Shown here: in pieces, positions 1 to 6,543 of the stretch
Position numbering within the stretch: position 1 is the stretch's first letter
Layout of the letters: every line of letters begins with the position of its first letter
From: Planctomycetia bacterium
GTDB lineage: Bacteria; Planctomycetota; UBA1135; GCA-002686595
Assembly (NCBI GenBank): GCA_005778045.1
Contig: SXKQ01000036.1
Location: 1 to 10,403, forward strand
DNA: 10,403 bases
Reading direction: 5' to 3'
Notes under the pieces: generated by a model
What the model was told of the DNA's origin: nothing
The model's database searches: none
What the model saw: the letters and a program-made list of their open reading frames with translations, nothing else
Translations under genes and position numbers: made by a program

Positions 1-111
<111 letters not shown>

Positions 112-138
112 CCGCGGCTGCTAACCTGCGCGCGCCCC

Positions 139-1101
139 ATGGCCCCGCAGGCGAGCGATCGAATGAGCCCCGTCGCGACTCGGCTTGCGCCGAGTCCGAC
201 GGGGCTCCTGCACTTGGGTCACGCTCGCTCGTTCGTGCTCGCATGGTTGCATGCGCGCTCGCAGGACGGTCGCGTCGTGCTGCGCGTCGAGGACCTCGAT
301 CGCGAGCGCTGCAAGGCACGCCTCGTCGAGGCCTGCGTGCGCGACATCGCGTGGCTCGGACTCGACTGGGACGGCGAGCCGCGCGTGCAGTCGCGCTCGC
401 TCGAGCCCTACGAGCGCGCGTGCCGCGAGCTTCTCGCCCATGGACGCGCGTACGCCTGCACCTGCACGCGCGCCGAGATCGCCGCGCTCTCGGCCCCGCA
501 CGCCGACGACGGCGAGCAGCGCTACCCCGGCACCTGTCGAGGCCGCTTCACGAGCCCACAGGACGCGCACGCGCAGACCGGTCGCGAGAGCGGCCTGCGC
601 CTCGCGGTCGAGTCCGGCTCGGTCGCGGTGCACGATGAACTGCGCGGCGCGTGCGGCTTCGACGTCTCAGCCGAGGTCGGCGACTTCCTGATCCGACGCC
701 GCGACGGCGCGATCGCCTACCAACTCGCCGTGGTCGTCGACGATGCCCTCGATGGGATCACGGACGTCGTGCGCGGCGATGACCTGCTCCCGAGCGCCGC
801 CCGGCAGGTGCTCCTGCAGCGCGCGCTCGGCCTCCCCACTCCGCGCTACTGGCACCTGCCACTCGTCACCGACGAGCAGGGCGCGCGCCTCTCCAAGCGC
901 CGGGGAGACATCGGCCTCTCGCAGCTGCGCGAGCAGGGCGTCGATCCCCGCTCGGTGCTCGCCTGGGTGGCCCGCTCCGCCGGCCTCGAGCGCGGCCCGC
1001 GCCCTACACCCGCCGACCTGCTGTCCGGCTTCGACCTGCGTGCGCTGCCCCGCACCCCCGCCCGCCTCTCGCCCGCGGACCTCGCCGGCCTGATCTCCTA
1101 G
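139..1101 (+). CDS. gluQ: Glutamyl-Q tRNA(Asp) synthetase (GluQ-RS)
   Basis: A truncated paralogue of glutamyl-tRNA synthetase. It activates glutamate and attaches it to the queuosine at wobble position 34 of tRNA-Asp, without charging the tRNA 3' end. The 320 residues cover only the Rossmann catalytic core; the anticodon-binding domain is absent, which separates GluQ-RS from GluRS. Visible motifs are LAPSPTG (16-22), the class I signature HLGHAR (25-30), VEDLD (50-54), a zinc site of the GluQ-RS type with C107, C109, Y129 and C133 (CTC and YPGTC), AYQLAVVVDDALDGITDVVR (193-212) and the KMSKS-equivalent LSKRRGD (251-257). The start is uncertain. ATG 139 has no visible Shine-Dalgarno, while an in-frame ATG at 163 (residue 9) begins much closer to where the family normally starts. 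It lies downstream of ahcY and upstream of tRNA-Asn. Queuosine biosynthesis genes are not in the window. Confidence 0.93.
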   Translation: MAPQASDRMSPVATRLAPSPTGLLHLGHARSFVLAWLHARSQDGRVVLRVEDLDRERCKARLVEACVRDIAWLGLDWDGEPRVQSRSLEPYERACRELLAHGRAYACTCTRAEIAALSAPHADDGEQRYPGTCRGRFTSPQDAHAQTGRESGLRLAVESGSVAVHDELRGACGFDVSAEVGDFLIRRRDGAIAYQLAVVVDDALDGITDVVRGDDLLPSAARQVLLQRALGLPTPRYWHLPLVTDEQGARLSKRRGDIGLSQLREQGVDPRSVLAWVARSAGLERGPRPTPADLLSGFDLRALPRTPARLSPADLAGLIS

Positions 1102-1152
1102 GACCACTCAAGCCCCGGTCCCCGGTCTGCCGACACCCTGCCGCGGCAGCGC

Positions 1153-1180
1153 TTGACCTTGGGCCCGGCGTTGCTACGCT
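1153..1180 (+). promoter_or_regulatory. Sigma70-like promoter for tRNA-Asn
   Basis: A TTGACC box (1153-1158; five of six matches to the -35 consensus TTGACA) is separated by 16 nt from TACGCT (1175-1180; keeps the key TA....T of the -10 box). Transcription would start near 1187, about nine bases before the mature tRNA 5' end, which is the usual geometry for a tRNA gene with a short leader. No other pair of boxes this good was seen in the window. Inference from sequence only. Confidence 0.6.
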
Positions 1181-1195
1181 CTCGGCCCTTCGCGT

Positions 1196-1270
1196 TCCCC
1201 GGTAGCTCAATGGTAGAGCACCCGGCTGTTAACCGGGTTGTTGTAGGTTCGAGCCCTACCCGGGGAGCCA
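1196..1270 (+). tRNA. tRNA-Asn (anticodon GTT)
   Basis: A complete 75-nt cloverleaf with an encoded CCA end. The acceptor stem TCCCCGG (1196-1202) pairs with CCGGGGA (1260-1266). The D arm is GCTC-loop-GAGC. The anticodon stem CCCGG/CCGGG (1221-1225/1233-1237) encloses the loop CTGTTAA, with anticodon GTT at 1228-1230. The T arm is GTAGG-TTCGAGC-CCTAC (1243-1259). The discriminator is G1267, as expected for bacterial tRNA-Asn, followed by CCA 1268-1270. GTT is one of the four GUN anticodons that receive queuosine, but GluQ-RS next door acts on tRNA-Asp, not on this tRNA. No second copy of its 3' end was seen in the window, so there is no sign of an attachment-site duplication here. Confidence 0.97.
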
Positions 1271-1316
1271 TCCCCCGCCTGCCGCGCCCCTCGCCGTCGA
1301 TCGAGGGCTGCTGGCG

Positions 1317-1893
1317 CAGGTTCCACTTGAGAACGCGGGCGCAGCGCTGTCCCCTTTGCTGCGCGGGTCCGCTGCGCAGGTCCGCTGCGAGTGGAGCGCG
1401 AGTGAAGAGCGCCGCGACGGTGATGCGGGTTCGCGCGCGCGACAGGTCGAGGCCGGCGACCCACTCTAGGGCTCGCTCTGGTTCACGCGGGCGTGCATGC
1501 CGATCGACACGCGCCAGCGTCACGTGCGGCAAGGGCGGGCGGAGGTGTCGCGCGGGATGGCGAGCGCGTCGCAGGGCGCGTCCCGCAGCTCCTCCAGCCA
1601 TGCCGCGCACTCGTCCCGCCCCTCGCCGAGGGTAGCGGCGAGTACGGAGAAGCGCGCCGGCGGGCCGAGCGGCAGGACGCGCTCGAACGAGGCGTCGAGG
1701 GCCCGGCGCGGTCGCGCCTGCAGCTCCTGCGCGAAGACCGCGGCGGCGGAGCGCGCCCGGTCCTCGCCGACAGCCGCCAGAAACGACAGCGTCACGTGCA
1801 GGTCGGCCGGGTCGATCAGGCGTAGGCCGGGCGGCGGAGCGGGAAGCTCGCGGCCATGCAGTGCCTCCAGCAGCGCAGGCCGAGGAACCAGTT
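1317..1893 (-). pseudogene. thpR: Frameshifted ThpR/LigT-family RNA 2',3'-cyclic phosphodiesterase remnant
   Basis: The 2H phosphoesterase family hydrolyses 2',3'-cyclic phosphate RNA ends with two HxT motifs. Both are present on the minus strand but in different frames. One frame gives RPALLEALHG (1882 downward), LRLIDPADLHVTLSFL with the first HVT at 1798-1790, and AAWLEELRDAPCDALAIPRD. Another gives RPPLPHVTLARVDR with the second HVT at 1526-1518, then RITVAALFTRAP and RVLKWNL near 1317. The break is at about 1545-1550. Adding one base there would restore 'IPRDHLRPPLPHVTLARV', so a one-base loss is the simplest reading. A family-like first strand, NWFLGL (1893-1876), is in yet another frame with no start codon. 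The C-terminal frame has no stop and runs on antisense through the tRNA gene. The gene is therefore either decayed or affected by sequence errors. The family assignment is firm; the exact ends are not. Confidence 0.72.
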
Positions 1894-2000
1894 GCTCCCG
1901 ATGGCGCGATTCGACTGTCTTGTTTCGAAGCTGGGAAGGTCCTTCCGGAACTCCGGGCGGGCGTCTAGTTCGCCGCGGGCGAGGTCGAAGTTCTGTGACG

Positions 2001-2005
2001 AGGAG
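2001..2005 (+). promoter_or_regulatory. Ribosome binding site fixing the start of the first glycosyltransferase
   Basis: AGGAG lies 10 nt before ATG 2016. It decides the start of a reading frame that is open for a further 519 nt upstream (to 1497). That upstream part lies antisense to the ThpR remnant and encodes arginine- and serine-rich sequence with no family resemblance, whereas the translation from 2016 begins directly with a GT2 first strand (DLSVLIPTYGRT). Confidence 0.6.
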
Positions 2006-2015
2006 CCTCGCGTCC

Positions 2016-3893
2016 ATGCAGCAGCCCGATCTTTCCGTCCTGATCCCCACCTACGGCAGAACGGCGACGATCGCCCGGCTGCTCGACCGCCTGCGCGACC
2101 AGAGCCTCGAGCCCGGGCGCTTCGAGGTGGTGGTCGTCGACGACGGATCGCCGGAACCGATCGCGCTCGACACCGCGAGCTACCCCTTCCACCTGACGCT
2201 CCTGCGACAGGACAACGCCGGCCCGGGCGCGGCGCGCAACGCGGGCGTCGCGCGCTGCCGCGCGGACTGGACCGTGATCCTCAACGACGACGCGGTACCC
2301 GCCAACGACCTGCTCGAGCGCCACCTCGCGCGCTCGCGCACCTGTGGATCGAAGGTGGCGGTGCTCGGCACGTTCCGCTTCACCGCGGAAGCGCGGAAGA
2401 GCCCATTCGTGCAGGTGCTCGCGGGCTCCGATCTGCTGTTCGACTTCCCGCACCTCAAGAGCGGGGAGTTCCACGGCTGGGGCTTCTTCTGGACCTGCAA
2501 CCTCGGCCTGCCGACGCAGGTCCTGCGCGACAACCCGTTCGACGGCGCGAACTTCCGCGAGGCCATCGTCGAGGACGTCGAGCTCGGCTACCGGCTCGAG
2601 CAGCAAGGCTGGCGCGTGCTGCACGACGGCACGCTGGTGTGCGAGCACGACCACGTGCTCGAGGCTGCAGGCTACTTCCGCCGCATGGTGCGCCTCGGCG
2701 TGAACATGGCGCGCATGCACGCCAAGCACGGCGACCCGACGCTGCTGCCCATGCGCGACAACAGCCAGCTCGGCAGCGGCTTCTTCGCGTCCGTGCAGCA
2801 GAACGTCGAGGCCTACCACGCCACGTTCCACAAGGTGCAGGCCAAGCTCGTGTCGCTCGACAAGGAGCACTGGGGCCGGGCGCTGCCGTCCGAGCTCGTG
2901 CGGCAGGTGAGCCAGCTCGTGCGTCAGATGGGCACGCTGTGCTACTGGCGCGGCCTGTTGCTCGAGCGCGAAGGCAACGACCCCTTCGGCGTGCTGGATC
3001 GGGGGCCCGTCTCCGGCGAGCTCGTCTCGATCGTCGCGGTCTCCTACAACGCGCGTGAGCGCACGCAGCGCTGCATCGAGGCCCTGCGCGCCGCCGCCGA
3101 TCCGCGCCACCCGACCGAGCTCGTGGTCGTCGACAACGGCTCGACGGACGGCAGCGCCGAGTGGCTCGCCGAGCAGCCCGACATTCGACTCGTGAGCAAC
3201 GGCGACAATCGGGGCGCGCCCCTGGCCCGCAACCAGGGCCTCGCAATCGCGCGCGGCCGCTGGATCGTCGTGATGGACAACGACGCCATGGTCAGCCCCG
3301 GCTGGCTGCACCGCCTGCTCACCCACGCCCAAGCCGACGCGAAGTCCGGCTGCATCGGCCCCGTCTCCGACCGCGCGGCGCACGGCCAGCAGGTTCCGTT
3401 CGACGGGCCCACCGATCCGGCCTCGCTCGCGACCCACGCCGAGAAGTGGGCCGAGGCCAACCACCGCCGTTCGCGCGCGCAGAACATCCTCACGTCCTTC
3501 TGCCTGCTCTTCCGGCGCGAGCTGCTCGACACGATCGGCGGCTTCGACGGCGCCTTCTCGCCGTGGGGCTCCGAGGACGACGACTTCACGCTGCGAGCCG
3601 CTCTGGCTGGCTTCCGCAACCGCGTCGCGCTCGACGTGTTCGTGCGCCATGAGCACTACGAGAACGCCGCGAAGAGCGCGCGCCACAACGAGCTGCTCGC
3701 CCGCAACTGGGCGCGCTTCGCGCAGAAGTGGGCTGGCCGCGCCGACGTCGAGTACGGCGACTACAAGGCCATCGAACCCGCGCTCCTCGGGGGCGTCGAA
3801 CGCGCTCGCCTGTTCGTGCCGCTCGAGCCCGCGGCCGACGAGCCCGGCTCACCGCTCCCGGCGAAGATCGATCCCGCGACGGTGAAGGGCTGA
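2016..3893 (+). CDS. Bifunctional family 2 glycosyltransferase with two GT-A domains
   Basis: A 625-residue cytoplasmic protein with no signal peptide or membrane segment. Two GT2 (GT-A fold) catalytic domains transfer sugars from nucleotide donors. Domain 1 (about 5-235) has the first strand LSVLIPTYGRT (6-16), VDDGS (41-45), the AGPGAARNAG turn (68-77), the metal-site variant NDDA (90-93) and the acidic EDVELGYRL (186-194), the likely base motif. A helical linker (about 236-332) follows. Domain 2 (about 335-570) has LVSIVAVSYNARE (336-348), VDNGSTDG (372-379), MDNDA (420-424) and WGSEDDDFTLRAALAGF (517-533). The two domains are divergent, so they probably have different donors or linkages. 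A short charged tail ends in KG. The TGA is 4 nt before the next glycosyltransferase ATG, implying one transcript and translational coupling. Donor and acceptor cannot be named. Polysaccharide, O-antigen-like glycan and protein glycosylation are all open. Confidence 0.88.
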   Translation: MQQPDLSVLIPTYGRTATIARLLDRLRDQSLEPGRFEVVVVDDGSPEPIALDTASYPFHLTLLRQDNAGPGAARNAGVARCRADWTVILNDDAVPANDLLERHLARSRTCGSKVAVLGTFRFTAEARKSPFVQVLAGSDLLFDFPHLKSGEFHGWGFFWTCNLGLPTQVLRDNPFDGANFREAIVEDVELGYRLEQQGWRVLHDGTLVCEHDHVLEAAGYFRRMVRLGVNMARMHAKHGDPTLLPMRDNSQLGSGFFASVQQNVEAYHATFHKVQAKLVSLDKEHWGRALPSELVRQVSQLVRQMGTLCYWRGLLLEREGNDPFGVLDRGPVSGELVSIVAVSYNARERTQRCIEALRAAADPRHPTELVVVDNGSTDGSAEWLAEQPDIRLVSNGDNRGAPLARNQGLAIARGRWIVVMDNDAMVSPGWLHRLLTHAQADAKSGCIGPVSDRAAHGQQVPFDGPTDPASLATHAEKWAEANHRRSRAQNILTSFCLLFRRELLDTIGGFDGAFSPWGSEDDDFTLRAALAGFRNRVALDVFVRHEHYENAAKSARHNELLARNWARFAQKWAGRADVEYGDYKAIEPALLGGVERARLFVPLEPAADEPGSPLPAKIDPATVKG

Positions 3894-3897
3894 GCCC

Positions 3898-6450
3898 ATG
3901 AAGCGCCTGACCCTGTGCATCATCGCCCGCAACGAGGAAGCGATGATCGCCGGCTGCCTCGACTCCGTGCGCGGCATCGCGGACGCCATCGTGCTCGTCG
4001 ACACTGGCAGCACCGATCGCACCGTCGAGCTCGCACGCGCGCGGGGTGCGCAGATCGTCGAGCACCCGTGGAACGACGACTTCGCGGCCGCGCGCAACGC
4101 GGCCCTGCCCCACGTGAAGGGCGGCTTCGTGCTGGTGCTCGACGCGGACGAGCGCCTTGGACCGGGCGCGAAGAAGGCCCTGCGGCGCGCGCTCGACCGC
4201 GACGACCTCGACTGCGGATTGCTGCCGCTGCACGACGCGAGCTCGCTCGACGCCAGCCACGACGACGTGCTCTCCGGTCGCGCCCGCCGTGGAGAGCCGG
4301 TGCTCCTGCCGCGACTGCTGCGCCACACGAGCGACCTGGCGTGGGAAGGCATGGTGCACGAGCAGGTGACGTCGTGGGCGCTGCGCCACCGCCGCATCGT
4401 GCAGGTCGACGCCCCCATCGTTCACTACGGCGCGGTGCCATCGCTGCGCGAGGCACGCGCCAAGAACGAGCGCAACCTGCGGCTGCTCGAGCGCAGAGCG
4501 CAGGCCGAGCCGCGCAACCCCACCGTGCGCGCGTACCTCGCGCGCGAGCACGAGCGCGCGGGCAACGTGCCGGACGCGATCCGCGAGGCCGAGGCGGCGT
4601 GGAGCGCGCTCTCCGCTCTCGCGGGCGATGGACGACCCGCACTCGACGTTGTGCTGCCCGCCACGCTGCTCGGCTTCCTGCACGTGCGCGCGAAGAACCC
4701 GGCGCGCGCACTTGAAGTACTCTCCAAGGCTCGCGCATGGAGCGACCCCCATCCCAATCTGGGACTGCTCGAAGGTTGGGCTCACGAACAGCTCGCGCTC
4801 GCCGCGTCCGACGTGGAGAGCTTCTCCTCGCACCTGCAGGCGGCTCACGCCGCTCTCGTCGAATGCACGGGCCTCGCGGGACGGCGCTTTGCGGCCGAGT
4901 GCATGCCGGGTGCGAGCACGTTCACGGGCCAGACCCGGCTCGGCACCGTGTGCCTGCTCGCCGGGGACTGGAAGCAAGCCGAGTCCGCGTTCCGCGCGGC
5001 ACTCACCTCCAAGCCGGACCAGCTCGAGGCGCGCCTCGGTCTCGCCGAGACGCTGCTCGACTGCGGCGAGCCCGAAGCTGCACTGCAGGAACTGCAGCCC
5101 GCGCTGCGGCCCGACCTTCCCGATGCGTGGCTGCTCGGCTCGGCGATCGCCCTCGCGCTCGGCGGCGAGGCGGACGCACGCACGTTCCTCGATCGCTGCG
5201 ACGCCGTGCTCGGCTCCCATGCGTGGATCGGGACCTTCCGCGAGGGTCGCCGTCGCGAGCTCGAGCTCGCGCTGCGGCCGAGCCTCGTCGCCGCGGCTCG
5301 CACGCGCAGCCCGCGCACGGTCTCGGTGGTGATTCCCTGCTACAACCGCTTCGACTTGCTGAAGCCCGTGCTCGAGGGCTTCGCGCGCGAGGCGCAGGAC
5401 ACGCAGTTCGAACTGATCGCGGTCGACGACGGTTCGCAACCGCCGCTCGCCCCGTTCTTCGCGAGCCTCCACCTGCCGGCTTCGTTCCGCACGATCGCGC
5501 GCGAGCGCAACGGCGGCCGCGGTGCCGCGCTCAACACCGGGCTCGATCACGCGACAGGCGACGTCGTGATCTTCTGCGACAGCGACATCGTGCCCACTCC
5601 GGGCTTCGTGCGCGCGCACCTCGAGTTCCACCGCACGAGCGGGGACGAGCTCGCTACCGCGCTCGGCGGACTGGACTGGGGCGTCGACGCCGGCCTGTGG
5701 GGCGCGTGGATGGGCGCGCGCTCGAATCCGCGCCTCGCCGAGCTCGAGCAGGAGGTCGACTGGACGCACTGGTTCACCGACAACTGGTCGTTCCGGCGCG
5801 AGTTGCTGACCAGCCGCGGCCTGCGCTTCGATCCGGCCTTCCGTGTCTGGGGCTGGGAAGAGCTCGACGTCGCGCGCACCCTCGCGCGTCTCGGCGCGCG
5901 GAACCTGCGCTTGCCCAGCGCGCGCGGCCTGCACCTCAAGCCCTCGACCGCAGCGGGCATGATGGCGAGCTTCGAGCGCAGCGTTCCCAACCTGCTGCAC
6001 CTCGCGCGCAAGCACCCGGATGCACCGGAGGTCGCGGCGTGGCTCTCCATGGGTGCGCAGTCGGAGACCCTCGCGAGCGCCGAGGCGCTGTTCCCGGAGT
6101 TCCTCGAGCGCGCTGCGTGCCTCGGCGCGGAGCTGGCGCAGACTCCGACGGGCCAGCGCCTCGCGCTCGGACTCGCGGACCTCGCCTTCCGCGTCGGCGT
6201 CGCGCGCGGACTCGCCGCAGCCGATCGGCCGGTGACCGCCGCGGGCGACACGGCGCTCGCTTGCGAACTGGGCGCCGTCGCCGTGCGGCTTGCCCACGCA
6301 CTCGAGGAGCAGAGCCACTCCGGGGCCGCGCAGGAGCTCCTGCAAGGCTGCCCGAGGAAGCTGAGCCAGCGCCCGGACGCGCGGGCCATCCGAGACCGCA
6401 TGGCGTGGGAAGCCCGCCAGCAGGTCGCGCTGGCCACGGCGCGTCCCTGA
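3898..6450 (+). CDS. Large glycosyltransferase: GT2 - TPR-like middle - GT2
   Basis: 850 residues, no membrane segment. The N-terminal GT2 domain (1-about 205) is of the type often found with TPRs: LTLCIIARNEE (4-14), VDTGSTDRT (34-42), WNDDFAAARN (58-67), LDADERL (81-87), WEGMVHEQV (149-157) and VHYG (175-178). Residues about 205-465 are alanine- and leucine-rich helices with TPR-like pairs, clearest at 345-435 (AGDWKQAESAFRAAL; LGLAETLLDCGEPEAALQEL). A second GT2 domain (about 473-705) has VSVVIPCYNRFD (475-486), VDDGS (509-513), NGGRGAALNTGLD (538-550), CDSDIVP (560-566) and GWEELDVARTLARLGARNL (652-670). The last resembles the acidic C-terminal motif of galactosyltransferase/chondroitin-polymerase-type GT-A domains. 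A helical tail (about 706-850) is unassigned. The start at 3898 fits a GAAGGG ribosome site (3884-3889) overlapping the end of the previous gene. The TPR-like part may bind a protein or glycan acceptor. Specificity is unknown. Confidence 0.87.
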   Translation: MKRLTLCIIARNEEAMIAGCLDSVRGIADAIVLVDTGSTDRTVELARARGAQIVEHPWNDDFAAARNAALPHVKGGFVLVLDADERLGPGAKKALRRALDRDDLDCGLLPLHDASSLDASHDDVLSGRARRGEPVLLPRLLRHTSDLAWEGMVHEQVTSWALRHRRIVQVDAPIVHYGAVPSLREARAKNERNLRLLERRAQAEPRNPTVRAYLAREHERAGNVPDAIREAEAAWSALSALAGDGRPALDVVLPATLLGFLHVRAKNPARALEVLSKARAWSDPHPNLGLLEGWAHEQLALAASDVESFSSHLQAAHAALVECTGLAGRRFAAECMPGASTFTGQTRLGTVCLLAGDWKQAESAFRAALTSKPDQLEARLGLAETLLDCGEPEAALQELQPALRPDLPDAWLLGSAIALALGGEADARTFLDRCDAVLGSHAWIGTFREGRRRELELALRPSLVAAARTRSPRTVSVVIPCYNRFDLLKPVLEGFAREAQDTQFELIAVDDGSQPPLAPFFASLHLPASFRTIARERNGGRGAALNTGLDHATGDVVIFCDSDIVPTPGFVRAHLEFHRTSGDELATALGGLDWGVDAGLWGAWMGARSNPRLAELEQEVDWTHWFTDNWSFRRELLTSRGLRFDPAFRVWGWEELDVARTLARLGARNLRLPSARGLHLKPSTAAGMMASFERSVPNLLHLARKHPDAPEVAAWLSMGAQSETLASAEALFPEFLERAACLGAELAQTPTGQRLALGLADLAFRVGVARGLAAADRPVTAAGDTALACELGAVAVRLAHALEEQSHSGAAQELLQGCPRKLSQRPDARAIRDRMAWEARQQVALATARP

Positions 6451-6543
6451 TTCGGGATCGGACGCCGGAAGGCACAGTTTTTCCGTTTCTGGTTCGAAAC
6501 AGGTTGGTCGCCGGACATTTCCACCCCACCGGCCCCAACTGAC
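6451..6543. promoter_or_regulatory. Intergenic leader with a near-palindromic TTCGAA site
   Basis: A 93-nt gap between the second glycosyltransferase and the methyltransferase, visibly more AT-rich than its surroundings in its centre (6475-6502). It holds the 14-mer CTGGTTCGAAACAG (6489-6502), a palindrome centred on TTCGAA with one mismatched pair. The overlapping GTTTC/GAAAC hairpin (6-nt loop) has its T-run upstream, so it is not an intrinsic terminator on either strand. An operator or promoter element is possible but unproven. No clear -35/-10 pair and no Shine-Dalgarno before ATG 6544 was seen. Confidence 0.3.

Noticed and set aside
1138..1149. Perfect palindrome CTGCCGCGGCAG after GluQ-RS
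   Set aside because: No loop and no T-tract, so it makes a poor intrinsic terminator. Short GC palindromes are common at this base composition.
1545..1550. Programmed frameshift joining the two halves of the ThpR-like gene
   Set aside because: No slippery sequence or stimulatory structure was seen, and the missing start, second shift and absent stop fit decay or sequence error better.
1515..1799. Direct repeat of the 13-mer CAGCGTCACGTGC at 1515-1527 and 1787-1799
   Set aside because: Explained by the two HVTL-encoding motifs of the 2H phosphoesterase remnant using the same codons; not a mobile-element or attachment repeat.
1497..2015. In-frame upstream extension of the first glycosyltransferase (173 extra residues)
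   Set aside because: The extension is Ser/Arg-rich, antisense to the ThpR remnant and lacks a family match. AGGAG at 2001-2005 and the GT2 first strand support ATG 2016.
1965..3686. A 573-codon minus-strand open frame over the first glycosyltransferase
   Set aside because: Same reason: antisense to clear GT2 motifs, low-complexity composition and no domain resemblance.
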